This document shows positions 1 through 7,843 of a DNA stretch of 18,229 nt, in pieces (the stretch's first letter is position 1; each line of letters opens with the position of its first letter). Made by a program: the position numbers and the translations under genes. Source of the DNA: Clostridia bacterium (lineage in GTDB: Bacteria; UBA6262; WVXT01; JAUXBS01); assembly GCA_030618495.1 (NCBI GenBank), contig JAUXDE010000023.1, positions 1-18,229 on the forward strand. The letters are read 5' to 3'. Below the pieces are notes generated by a model. The model ran no database searches and was not told where the DNA came from. It saw nothing but the letters and a program-made list of their open reading frames with translations.

Positions 1-168
1 ATATCACAAAACCTGTTTCTTCTCAACATGCCTATTTTAAAACTCTAACTCATAAATTGAAAACGATAGATTTTCGGTGAGTAGAGATGTTTCCACCTAA
101 TGGATAGAAAAAAAACGTGAAAAAAGCGCGGGATTCATAATAAACGGGGTTTTTAAGTTATGGGAAGT
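1..168. other. Gene-free left edge
   Basis: No gene is visible past the response regulator stop. On the minus strand two T runs (about 125-120 and 114-107) follow a GC-rich spot (CCCGCGC), but no proper stem forms, so I do not call a terminator. Confidence 0.4.
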
Positions 169-543
169 TCAAGTGCTTTGACCAAGCAATTCATTGACTC
201 TGTCAAGAAAATGATCCGTTTCGAAGGGCTTTATAATATAATCGTCGGCTCCTGCTATGTAGCTGTCTACTTTATTGTCCTCACTGGCAAATCCGGTCAT
301 CATCAAAACCGGTATTTTTCTTGAGGAAACGTTCTTCTTGATTTTTTCACAAACCTCGGTACCGCTCATCCCGGGCATAATTATATCAAGAATGATTAAA
401 TCCGGCACGAAATTAGACACCTCTCTTAACGCTTCTTTCCCATTAAGAGCTTTTGTGGTTTCAAACCCCTTGCTAGAAAGAATAGTCCCGAGCATCTCAC
501 AAAATTTATCATGATCATCTACAATAAGTATTTTTTTGTTCAT
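169..543 (-). CDS. Single-domain response regulator (CheY-like receiver)
   Basis: The 124-residue protein is one receiver domain with nothing attached. The acidic pocket is D9/D10, the phosphorylation site is D53 (LIILDIIMPGMSG), the switch Thr is T83 (MMTGF) and the conserved Lys is K105 (KPF). It would be phosphorylated by a histidine kinase encoded elsewhere and act through protein contact. It has its own perfect promoter and a short leader with only a weak ribosome site (AAAGAAAAA), so mRNA may be abundant but poorly translated. The nearby PAS protein lacks a kinase domain and so cannot be its phosphodonor. Confidence 0.93.
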   Translation of the reverse strand: MNKKILIVDDHDKFCEMLGTILSSKGFETTKALNGKEALREVSNFVPDLIILDIIMPGMSGTEVCEKIKKNVSSRKIPVLMMTGFASEDNKVDSYIAGADDYIIKPFETDHFLDRVNELLGQST

Positions 544-569
544 ATTATTTTTCTTTATAATTCATATTA

Positions 570-598
570 ATTATACCACTTGTACGTGTGTTTGTCAA
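570..598 (-). promoter_or_regulatory. Perfect consensus sigma-70 promoter for the response regulator
   Basis: The minus strand has TTGACA (598-593), exactly 17 bases, and TATAAT (575-570). The start would be near 563, only about 20 bases before the ATG at 543. Confidence 0.85.
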
Positions 599-737
599 GT
601 AAAGTTATTGTAATTGTTGTTACAATGCTTAAATGTTAATACTTTGTTTTAATATTCTTAATAATTCGGGTAAAGCATCTTACCAGCTCAAAATGAGGTA
701 TACTGCAGTACCTTAATGCTGATTTTAGTGCGGTGTA

Positions 738-757
738 AAAAACTCTTTACACTATCT
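738..757 (-). other. Hairpin after the PAS gene
   Basis: The minus strand has GTGTAAA, a six-base loop, and TTTACAC (about 752-733), starting a few bases past the PAS stop. There is no T run, so it may be an RNA-stabilising hairpin rather than a terminator. The rest of the gap to the next promoter is AT-rich, with no gene seen. Confidence 0.3.
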
Positions 758-1363
758 TTAATGAGGTTTACCTTTAGGCTTGAAATGATCTGAGAGTATA
801 GCCTCAGAACAATCCGGGCACAAACCGTGGGTAAAATCAACTTCCAGATGCTTGCTCATGTATTTATCTACGCCTTCCCAGTAATCATCATCTTCCCTTA
901 CTTTCTTGCATTTCGCGCATATAGGTATAAGCTTTCTTAATCCTACCAGCTCATTTATATTTTCCAGGGTTACGAGTACGAGGTGCTTGTTTTCATATTC
1001 AAAGGGTATCGCTGTAACAAGGACATTCATTTCCTTTCTTGTTTCCCCGTAAATCAGCTCAAGTCTTTCTTTTTTCCGTATTGTTTTCTTGCCTTCTACG
1101 GCTTTGCCTACCGCATTGCGTATAATACAATCCTTGCAAAAAACTGTCTTACCGCAACCCCCCTTTGTTTCAAACGCATGTATACAATGAAGCACCTCAC
1201 CGCCGCGCTTGCCGATAACAACATTTTTATTTGCTTTAATCATCTTCAGCGCGGTCAGGTTACAATCCTCCAGGCAAACATTGCTGTCTACAAGCATCAT
1301 GATTGCCGGGTTCGCGTCCATAATATCATCCAACATGATTTTTTTGCTTTTTATTTTTAACAT
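758..1363 (-). CDS. PAS-domain protein with two Cys clusters and no output domain
   Basis: The 201-residue protein starts with a PAS-type fold (about 12-138): MDANPAIMMLVDSNVCLEDCN, then GEVLHCIHAFETKGGCGKTVFCKDCIIRNAV with C60, C70, C76 and C79, a cysteine pattern found in many sensor kinases. The C-terminal part (about 144-190) has LIPICAKCKKVREDDDYWEGVDKYMSKHLEVDFTHGLCPDC, a module usually found between sensor and kinase or at the ends of response regulators, with C149/C152 and C182/C185 likely holding a metal. No kinase, cyclase or DNA-binding domain follows. It is probably a soluble redox, metal or small-molecule sensor acting through a partner. The start has AAGGAGGGGG and a perfect promoter. 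The response regulator gene lies 214 bases downstream under its own promoter. Confidence 0.82.
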   Translation of the reverse strand: MLKIKSKKIMLDDIMDANPAIMMLVDSNVCLEDCNLTALKMIKANKNVVIGKRGGEVLHCIHAFETKGGCGKTVFCKDCIIRNAVGKAVEGKKTIRKKERLELIYGETRKEMNVLVTAIPFEYENKHLVLVTLENINELVGLRKLIPICAKCKKVREDDDYWEGVDKYMSKHLEVDFTHGLCPDCSEAILSDHFKPKGKPH

Positions 1364-1447
1364 TCCCCCTCCTTAATCTTAAACTGACAACCTCAATCTA
1401 AACCCCAAAAAAAATACTTTTCTATATCTCCTCACCTCTTATACATA

Positions 1448-1476
1448 ATTATATACCGTTCCTCTTATATTGTCAA
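1448..1476 (-). promoter_or_regulatory. Perfect consensus sigma-70 promoter for the PAS gene
   Basis: The minus strand has TTGACA (1476-1471), exactly 17 bases, and TATAAT (1453-1448). Transcription would start near 1441, giving a leader of about 78 bases to the ATG at 1363, with no terminator-like structure in it. Confidence 0.85.
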
Positions 1477-1541
1477 CCCTATTATCATATATTCTTGGGA
1501 ATATCGTTTTCTTCATATGGAAATTATCGATTTTTTGGTCT

Positions 1542-1639
1542 TAACTTTTTACAAAATTCATACAACTTCATTACTCGTTCTTTATCATTGACTAAATATT
1601 GCATAAAAAATGTTTACCGTTGCATTTTGTAAAAAGTCA
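1542..1639. repeat. Inverted repeat, 19-base arms, possible mobile-element relic
   Basis: Arms at 1542-1560 and 1621-1639 are reverse complements at 17 of 19 positions, with a core of 14 exact pairs (ACTTTTTACAAAAT). They flank 60 AT-rich bases. The GGGCATGACCC palindrome lies just outside one arm. The size and layout resemble a small non-autonomous element or a REP/IS200-type repeat. A 26-codon minus-strand frame (1606-1526) lies inside, without a ribosome site, and I do not call it a gene. Confidence 0.5.
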
Positions 1640-1651
1640 GGGTCATGCCCT
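1635..1651 (-). terminator. Weak terminator-like hairpin after glnN
   Basis: The minus strand AGGGCATGACCCT forms a 4-bp stem with a five-base loop, followed by GACTTTTTAC, seven bases after the glnN stop. The stem is short, so termination there would be poor. Confidence 0.3.
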
Positions 1652-1657
1652 ATTCAT

Positions 1658-3844
1658 CTATATAATAAATAGCATTTCCCTGTATTTCGGCAGGTCCCAC
1701 ATGTCATCAGGCAAGACACTTTCAAGTTTGTCGGAATGTGTGCGGATATGTTCCATGAGTGGTTTTAATCTATCAAAATACGCATTTGCCCTCTTTCCTA
1801 TGTCCACCTCTTCAAGTTCGTTCAACAACTTTTCCATCTCCTGGGTATTTCTTCTCACGTAATAAATCATATCTGTTATATCAGAAAGGTGCCTCTTCTG
1901 GTTTTCAAGGCTGGTGATGTTAAGCTCAACTCCGGATTCGGACATCTCGAGCAACGCCTTCAGGTTCTGCGCCAGCACACCCTGGTACTTGAGGCCTGAA
2001 GGAACTATGTTTGAATCAACCATTTCTTTTAATGTCTGGGCTTCAATATTGACCAGCTTGACGTACATATCAAGCCAGACATTATACCTTGCCACGAGTT
2101 CCTCCCTGGTAAACACCTTGTATCTCTCAAAAAGCGATACATGGTCTTCCCTGATAAATGACTTGAGAGCCAAAGGCGTTGAGGGCTCGTTCTCCAATCC
2201 GCGCTTTTCAGATTCTTTCTTCCAGTCTTCGGAATAGTTGTTTCCTTCAAACCTTATGTCCCTGCTTTCCCCCGTAAATTCCGCAATAACCTCAAAAACA
2301 GCATCATTGAAGTTCTTCTTCCTTGCTTCTTCCTCAATCCTGCTTGAAATATAATCCAACGACTCGGCTATAATGGTGTTCAACACCATAATCGGAGTGG
2401 ACACATTCTGTGACGAGCCACCGGCCCGGAACTCAAACTTTTTCCCCGTAAATGCGAATGGCGATGTCCTGTTCCTGTCCGTCATGTCCCTGTTAAATGT
2501 CGGGAGCCGCGCCACCCCGAGATCAATGATGTCCTTCTTTGAAATCTCAACTTTTTTCTTTTTTTCAACGGTATCGAGTATTTCCGTAAGCTGGGAACCC
2601 AGGAAAACCGACATGATGGCAGGGGGGGCTTCGTTAGCGCCAAGCCGGTATTCATTACCGGCAGAAGCAACACTTGCCCTCAGTAGCCCCTGGTGCCTGT
2701 AAATTGCTCTCAGCACAGCCGCTATAATGGCAAGGAACTGGAGATTGTCCATTGGTGTTTTTCCGGGACTTAGAAGATTATTGTTATTGCTATCCTCAAT
2801 TGACCAGTTGATATGCTTCCCGCTGCCGTTTATTCCCGCAAAGGGTTTTTCATGCAGGATACATACAAGGCCGTGCCTCAAGGCGATTTTCTTCATTATA
2901 TCCATGAGCAGCTGGTTATGGTCCGCGGCAATGTTGGATTCCTCGTATATCGGGGCAAATTCAAACTGGTTGGGGGCAACCTCGTTATGCCGGGTCTTTA
3001 TGGGTATACCCAGTTTATACGCTTCTTCGGTAACGTCGCTCATGTAGTTCAGCACCCTGTCCTTGATTGAACCGAAGTACTGGTCTTCCATCTGCTGCCC
3101 CTTAGGGGAAGGGGCGCCGACAAGGGTGCGCCCGCACAACAGCAGGTCCTGGCGCATCAGGAAATACTTTTCATCAATAAGAAAATATTCCTGTTCAGCC
3201 CCGCATGAGGACTTTACCCTCTTAACATCCTTTTTCCCAAAAAGCCCCAAAAACCTTACCGCGGCCTTGCTCAACGCCTCCTCCGAACGAAGCAACGGCA
3301 GTTTCTTGTCAAGAGCCTCCCCGTTGTAGGATACGAATATGGAAGGGATGCAAAGGGTCTTCCCGAGTTCACATTCAATTATAAATGCCGGGCTTGAAGG
3401 ATCCCACGCGGTGTATCCCCTTGCTTCAAAAGTGGTTCTTATACCTCCGCTTGGGAAACTGCTTGCATCGGGCTCCCCGAGTATCAGGTTTGACCCGGAG
3501 AACTTTTCAACCACCCCGCCGGGCGTCAAAGATATGAACCCGTCATGTTTTTCGGCAGTCAGCCCTGTCATTGGCTGGAACCAGTGTGTATAATAAACCG
3601 CTCCCTTTGATATTGCCCACTTCTTTATCCCTTCGGCTATTTCATCAGCATGAAATGCGCTCAGCTGTTTACCCTCATCAATCCATTGCTTAAAGGCTGT
3701 AAAGGGCTTGACTTTGATATATTTTTTCATCGTCCGTATATCAAAGGTATTAATGCCAAAAACAGCTTTCAAAGACTTTGGCTTATGGACCTTTTCAAAC
3801 CTGACCCTTTTAATTGAAGTAAGGATATCCTGTCTTATGCTCAT
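1658..3844 (-). CDS. glnN: Glutamine synthetase type III
   Basis: GSIII makes glutamine from glutamate, ammonia and ATP as a large dodecamer, and is distinct from GlnA. The 728-residue length is normal for the family (about 700). Visible are the type III N-terminal domain (KSLKAVFGINTFDIRTMKKYI; HWFQPMTG with the following AEKHDGFI), the catalytic GINGSGKHINWSIE, the type III signature LGANEAPPAIMSVFLG, and the NRTSPFAFTGKKFEFRAGGSSQN segment. The C-terminal helical part (about 590-728) is also typical. The start is the ATG overlapping the nadE1 stop as ATGA, so the two are translationally coupled. It is the last gene of its set. Downstream is only a weak terminator and a repeat-like stretch. 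Having GSI and GSIII together suggests use under different nitrogen supply. Confidence 0.97.
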   Translation of the reverse strand: MSIRQDILTSIKRVRFEKVHKPKSLKAVFGINTFDIRTMKKYIKVKPFTAFKQWIDEGKQLSAFHADEIAEGIKKWAISKGAVYYTHWFQPMTGLTAEKHDGFISLTPGGVVEKFSGSNLILGEPDASSFPSGGIRTTFEARGYTAWDPSSPAFIIECELGKTLCIPSIFVSYNGEALDKKLPLLRSEEALSKAAVRFLGLFGKKDVKRVKSSCGAEQEYFLIDEKYFLMRQDLLLCGRTLVGAPSPKGQQMEDQYFGSIKDRVLNYMSDVTEEAYKLGIPIKTRHNEVAPNQFEFAPIYEESNIAADHNQLLMDIMKKIALRHGLVCILHEKPFAGINGSGKHINWSIEDSNNNNLLSPGKTPMDNLQFLAIIAAVLRAIYRHQGLLRASVASAGNEYRLGANEAPPAIMSVFLGSQLTEILDTVEKKKKVEISKKDIIDLGVARLPTFNRDMTDRNRTSPFAFTGKKFEFRAGGSSQNVSTPIMVLNTIIAESLDYISSRIEEEARKKNFNDAVFEVIAEFTGESRDIRFEGNNYSEDWKKESEKRGLENEPSTPLALKSFIREDHVSLFERYKVFTREELVARYNVWLDMYVKLVNIEAQTLKEMVDSNIVPSGLKYQGVLAQNLKALLEMSESGVELNITSLENQKRHLSDITDMIYYVRRNTQEMEKLLNELEEVDIGKRANAYFDRLKPLMEHIRTHSDKLESVLPDDMWDLPKYREMLFII

Positions 3845-4569
3845 TTCTTTCCTTTCCTGTAAATCACAGCCGGTTCCCTTTTATGCCTGGATGCCTTCAT
3901 CATCTTCATAATTTTTTCATAATTCTGGCTTGAAACCTCGGACCTTTTTCCCTTTTCAATTGATACGACTACCCTTTCTATTTCCCCGTAGGTAACACCC
4001 ATTTCCTCTTCATCAGTCTGGCCTTTCCACAACCCCGCGGAAGGGACTCTTTTAACTATTTTTTCCGGCACACCCAGTTCACGGGCAAGTTTGGTTACCT
4101 CGGATTTAAGCAAATCACCTAAGGGCTGAATGTCCACGCCGCCATCGCCGTACTTGGTAAAATAACCCACTAACATTTCGCATTTGTTGCCCGTGCCTAC
4201 CACGAGGTAATTAAGCATATTCGCGTAGTAATACAGCGTTGTCATCCGGAGCCTTGGTTTCAGGTTAGCCATGGCGATTTTATTGCTTTCATGAAGGACT
4301 TCCAGAAAGTGCTCATTAACCCGGCTCAACTCAATCCTGTGCGTTTTGAGGGCAAATTTTTCTGCCGCAAGAAGCGCATCTTTTTCATCCAGGGCAAGAC
4401 TGTCACACATTATAATCAGTCCAAGCACATTATCACCGCAAGCCCTCTTTGCAAGGCCAGCCACGACCGCGGAATCTAGCCCGCCGCTCAAGCCGAATAC
4501 TATTCCATCCTTATTTGATTCCTCAACCTGCCTCTTAATCCAATTTGATATTTTGTCGGATAGTTTCAT
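3841..4569 (-). CDS. nadE: NAD synthetase-like protein, copy 1 (divergent)
   Basis: This 242-residue PP-loop ATPase is a paralog of the NadE at 13768-14478. It keeps SGGLDS (28-33), NLKPRLRMTTLYY (102-114), YFTKYGDGGVDIQPLGD (136-152), PSAGLWKGQTDEEEMG (176-191) and the terminal basic HKREP, so the fold and most of the active site are intact. Two spots differ: GTGNKCE (125-131) has Cys where the family and copy 2 have Ser, and the copy 2 segment MPCHSS is replaced by IMCDSL (53-58). No glutaminase domain is attached. It starts with AAGGGG near the ATG, 15 bases after the CsgG-domain gene, and its stop overlaps the glnN start by four bases (ATGA). It may be a second NAD synthetase or a related amidating enzyme with altered substrate. 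Confidence 0.82.
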   Translation of the reverse strand: MKLSDKISNWIKRQVEESNKDGIVFGLSGGLDSAVVAGLAKRACGDNVLGLIIMCDSLALDEKDALLAAEKFALKTHRIELSRVNEHFLEVLHESNKIAMANLKPRLRMTTLYYYANMLNYLVVGTGNKCEMLVGYFTKYGDGGVDIQPLGDLLKSEVTKLARELGVPEKIVKRVPSAGLWKGQTDEEEMGVTYGEIERVVVSIEKGKRSEVSSQNYEKIMKMMKASRHKREPAVIYRKGKK

Positions 4570-4584
4570 AATCCCCTTAATGCC

Positions 4585-6048
4585 TTAAAACGACCAATTA
4601 AAACCCGCTCTTAGTATTAATCCCTGTAGTTTCAGCGGGTCCGGTTTTTGTGCCAGGTATTCCGTTGAAATTGCTGCGCTGTCTTCTTCGCCCCAGCTTG
4701 CGCTAATGCCCCATTCAGTGTTCGTAAAAAGCGCGTAACCGCAGTTAACACTGAACGCAAGCGCCCTGGAAAAATTAATATTAAGCCTTGCGAGGATTTC
4801 CCCCCCGAAACCGATACACGCGGCAGTGAGGCCGGAGGTACGGGGGATCTGTCCAATATCAAATCCCAGTTTACCAAGCGAAGCAAAAGCCCCGAAACCT
4901 CCCAGCCTTGCCCCTATGCCGAGGTTAACAGGCCCCAGCCTTATAAAATCAAACAAACCGCCCGCGGTTATCTTCAACCCAAGTATCGGGCTTCCAATCA
5001 ATATATTGAAATCAAGTGACGTGGTGCCCCAGTAGGACTGCTTACCCGATTCAAAACCGATGACAGGAACATGCGTTAGTTTGTTGAAATTAAAACTTAT
5101 TGAACCTTCGTCGGGTCCGTCATCATAAGTTGCCGTTGTTATCGGCTCCTGTACAAACGGATATATCCCGCCGGTTATCGAAGTAAACACGTTCAGGGTG
5201 GGAACTTCCACAAGCTGCGTGCCGGGAGTCAGCGTCCCTTTCCCGGAAGTCACCCTGCCGTATGAAATCTTGTTATCAACCTTTGTCACCCATATATGGG
5301 CAATCCTGTCCGTCTTTACTTCAAGTATTTCACCTGTTACGGGGTCTTTTACCTCCGCTCCTTTTCTTACGGCATCAAAACGGAAGTTCTTCTTAATACC
5401 CATGTCCTTACCCATCCTGATGCTGACCTTCCGGCCCTTGATTGTCATTATATAGGTCTTTAAACTGAAGTAATCCCTCATCTTATGGAAGAACTTGCCT
5501 GACACCTTCTTAAGTAATTTCTTTCTCACCGTTTCACGCAGTGTACTGTCACTGACCGTTTTGGAAGCTCCGATGGAAGCCGATACTCCCAGTGTCGCCG
5601 CCTTCTCTATCCTTGATGTTTCAACATCAACAACCTTAATATCAACCGTAAGCGTTCCGTCATACCCTTCCTTCTTGTTCCTGCCCACATTAAAACCTGT
5701 GACACTGCCCATTATTGATGTCTTTGCGCCCAGCAGATTCCCAACCTCAACGGCGTTTTCCTCAGACATCAGCCCCGACAGTCCAAGGGTTTGTTCCTTC
5801 ATTATCTTCTCAATATTCACCCTGTCCGCAACTTCAAAACGCCCCATGTTGATTAACTCTGTAATAATGGTATCCGCAACCGCCTGACCGACTTTGTACC
5901 CGAAATTCCCAGGTTCCGTGAACGGGAAAACAATAATTTTTTCCTTTTTCGACAGTTCTATCTCCGGTTCCTCCGCCAGGACCGTTCCGGAAACAAAACA
6001 GAAAATGATAAATAAGCAGGTTGCCGCACTAATTATTTTCCCGGTCAT
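4585..6048 (-). CDS. CsgG-domain outer membrane-associated protein with barrel-like C-terminus
   Basis: The 487-residue protein has a signal peptide (about 1-25, no lipobox cysteine at the cleavage site), then a CsgG-like domain (about 36-190: IIVFPFTEPGNFGYKVGQAVADTIITEL, GRFEVADRVNIEKIMKEQ, LLGAKTSIMGSVTGF). A FlgT C-terminal-like segment follows (about 200-285: KVSIRMGKDMGIKKNFRFDAVR, DPVTGEILEV, IAHIWVTKV). The last 200 residues are Gly- and aromatic-rich beta strands ending in Phe, consistent with an outer membrane barrel. CsgG itself is a lipoprotein secretion channel of about 260-280 residues, so this is a longer fusion and not the curli pore proper. Function is unknown; envelope secretion or stress sensing is possible. 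The ribosome binding site is AGGAG. NadE copy 1 starts 15 bases downstream. Confidence 0.8.
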   Translation of the reverse strand: MTGKIISAATCLFIIFCFVSGTVLAEEPEIELSKKEKIIVFPFTEPGNFGYKVGQAVADTIITELINMGRFEVADRVNIEKIMKEQTLGLSGLMSEENAVEVGNLLGAKTSIMGSVTGFNVGRNKKEGYDGTLTVDIKVVDVETSRIEKAATLGVSASIGASKTVSDSTLRETVRKKLLKKVSGKFFHKMRDYFSLKTYIMTIKGRKVSIRMGKDMGIKKNFRFDAVRKGAEVKDPVTGEILEVKTDRIAHIWVTKVDNKISYGRVTSGKGTLTPGTQLVEVPTLNVFTSITGGIYPFVQEPITTATYDDGPDEGSISFNFNKLTHVPVIGFESGKQSYWGTTSLDFNILIGSPILGLKITAGGLFDFIRLGPVNLGIGARLGGFGAFASLGKLGFDIGQIPRTSGLTAACIGFGGEILARLNINFSRALAFSVNCGYALFTNTEWGISASWGEEDSAAISTEYLAQKPDPLKLQGLILRAGFNWSF

Positions 6049-6113
6049 TACTCATCTCCTTTTCTATTTTCAACGAATTATACACATTTCAATCCTAAAT
6101 TCCAGCAAATAAT

Positions 6114-6953
6114 TCATTGCTTCCAAGCTACCAGTTTCACGCCATACAACCTTTCTTCCGGTACAAAATAAGGCATTAATGCCAACTTCTTACTCTTTTC
6201 AGAACTGTTCAGGTGGACAACCGCCCTCCCGACAAGAATCCCGAGAACAGCCCCGGCGAAGACATCGGACGCCCAGTGCTTATTATGGTATATCCTTGAG
6301 AGCGCGGTAAGTCCGGCAAGTGTATAAACACTCACGTCAACCCATATGTTGTACTGCCCCGCTATGACCGAAGCCAGCGAAAAAGCGGTTGAAGTATGGG
6401 CTGAAGGGAATGACATTTCACCTACATCCAACGTAAATAAATTATATTTCCACGCGCCCGCATTTTTTTCAGGCCTGCTCCTGCCAAGCACGACCTTCAT
6501 CCCTACGGTAAGAATCCCGGTGAATATGTAGGATTCAAGTCCCATTGTACCGATTTTACTCAATTTCTTATCCTTTAATCCTTGCCCTGCCAGGTACAAA
6601 GCGCCTGCCAGCGGTACAGCTACAAAACCATTGCCTAATTCACCCGTAACAGAAAATAAACCGTCAAGTATTGCTCCGCTCCCTTTATCGGGAAAGACAT
6701 TTTGGATACCCTCGTCAAGAACCATCAGAAGCCCCAGCGTCCCGGCAAATTTAGCGCACTGCGGAATATCCGACTTCTCTAACCTTGCCGGGGAAGTTAT
6801 AATCCACTTGAAATCATCCGTAAGTTTAGACATAACATCCGAGAACCTGGAATGCAAATCATCCTCTCTCCCGGACTTAATCTCCGGGAACTCGGAATAC
6901 GCATTGCCCGCGTTCAAGGAAATAATCAATAAAACTAAAATTATTTTTTTCAT
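6114..6953 (-). CDS. PAP2-family membrane phosphatase
   Basis: The 279-residue protein has all three acid-phosphatase motifs: KVVLGRSRP (153-161), PSAH (183-186) and SRIYHNKHWASD (219-230), with the two catalytic histidines and the conserved Asp. An N-terminal signal sequence (about 1-20) and several hydrophobic helices place it in the inner membrane with the active site facing the periplasm. Likely substrates are undecaprenyl pyrophosphate, phosphatidyl phosphates or lipid A phosphates; the sequence does not choose. About 30 residues follow the last helix (LALMPYFVPEERLYGVKLVAWK), a strand-like tail unusual for the smallest members. It lies between the DUF1573 gene (18 bases) and the CsgG-domain gene (65 bases). 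Confidence 0.92.
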   Translation of the reverse strand: MKKIILVLLIISLNAGNAYSEFPEIKSGREDDLHSRFSDVMSKLTDDFKWIITSPARLEKSDIPQCAKFAGTLGLLMVLDEGIQNVFPDKGSGAILDGLFSVTGELGNGFVAVPLAGALYLAGQGLKDKKLSKIGTMGLESYIFTGILTVGMKVVLGRSRPEKNAGAWKYNLFTLDVGEMSFPSAHTSTAFSLASVIAGQYNIWVDVSVYTLAGLTALSRIYHNKHWASDVFAGAVLGILVGRAVVHLNSSEKSKKLALMPYFVPEERLYGVKLVAWKQ

Positions 6954-6971
6954 TTTAAATAGCCCCCCGCG

Positions 6972-7667
6972 CTACTCCTGGGCATAAACTTCGTATGGGA
7001 TTTCCAGTGTCAGGTAAAGACTCTGCTTAACCGTCCCCTTGCGCCTCCCGGGTTTGATTTTCATGTTTACCATTGATGTTTGATTTACTCCAATATATTT
7101 TGTTGAAACGGAAGCTTTTACCTTCCTCGAGGAACCTGCCGCCTTATGAATTCTTATGGGCTTGTCCCCGGTATTCCTTACCAGGACTTCCCTTTCCAGC
7201 ATCCCCTTCGGCGCTATGTCTCCAAGTATCCACCTGGAGGGTTTTACGTTAATCTCGATTTCCAGCGGCGCTGCTTCCACGTTTCCCCTTACAATGACTT
7301 TCCTGAAAGACTCTTTGGGGTCGTTTGAAAACACGATAATGTCCTTTTCAATATCGCCAAGGTAATCCCAGGTATCAAGGATTACCTTGATATTCACCGT
7401 TTCCCCGGCCAATATTTTGTTTTTTTCAATTGAAGCCTCCATACAATCGCATCCCGGAGTCAGGCGCTTGATTTCAAGAATGGCTTTCCCGGTATTTTTT
7501 ATCCTGAACGTTAATTCCTTTTCTTCTCCCTGGATGACCTTCCCAAAATCAACCATTTCGGGAAAAATCTTTATCCCCGGAACTTCCAGGTCTTTGCCAT
7601 TGGAATACTCAGGCAGGAATATAACCATTAAGGATAGTATAAATACAGCTAATATCATTTTTTTCAT
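6972..7667 (-). CDS. DUF1573 secreted protein
   Basis: The 231-residue protein has a signal peptide (MKKMILAVFILSLMVIFLP onward, about 1-24) followed by an Ig-like DUF1573 domain: FPEMVDFGKVIQGEEKELTFRIKNTG, then TPGCDCMEA with two close cysteines, and FSNDPKESFRKVIVRGNV. A second, weaker beta-sandwich follows (about 140-231), with VRNTGDKPIRIHKAAGSSRKVKASV. Such proteins are exported and of unknown role, perhaps binding surface partners. I start at the ATG at 7665-7667, which gives a proper signal peptide and has GAGGGGAG ten bases upstream; the in-frame ATG at 7706 has no ribosome site. The PAP2 gene follows after 18 bases. Confidence 0.85.
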   Translation of the reverse strand: MKKMILAVFILSLMVIFLPEYSNGKDLEVPGIKIFPEMVDFGKVIQGEEKELTFRIKNTGKAILEIKRLTPGCDCMEASIEKNKILAGETVNIKVILDTWDYLGDIEKDIIVFSNDPKESFRKVIVRGNVEAAPLEIEINVKPSRWILGDIAPKGMLEREVLVRNTGDKPIRIHKAAGSSRKVKASVSTKYIGVNQTSMVNMKIKPGRRKGTVKQSLYLTLEIPYEVYAQE

Positions 7668-7740
7668 AATTGAAACACTCCCCTCTGTCAAATCACAGAA
7701 ATACATTTACTTAATATATTTTAAACTGGAATTGTAGTTT

Positions 7741-7769
7741 ATTATAACTCAAAAATTGTTTAAAAGCAA
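7741..7769 (-). promoter_or_regulatory. Sigma-70-like promoter for the DUF1573-glnN gene set
   Basis: The minus strand has TTGCTT (7769-7764), a 17-base spacer, and a perfect TATAAT (7746-7741). The -35 matches only in TTG. The start would be near 7734, about 67 bases before the DUF1573 ATG. Confidence 0.5.
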
Positions 7770-7843
7770 TTAAATAGTCAAACTTAACCGTGGATCAGAC
7801 TCCCCGCAAAGAAATTATAAATATTGTTATAGCTTCTCCCGGT

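Noticed and set aside
1526-1606. Small protein gene of 26 codons inside the inverted repeat
   Set aside because: No ribosome site precedes the ATG, and part of the frame is the repeat arm itself.
7668-7706. Earlier ATG for the DUF1573 protein
   Set aside because: No ribosome site precedes it, and it would put MYFCDLTEG before a clear signal peptide.
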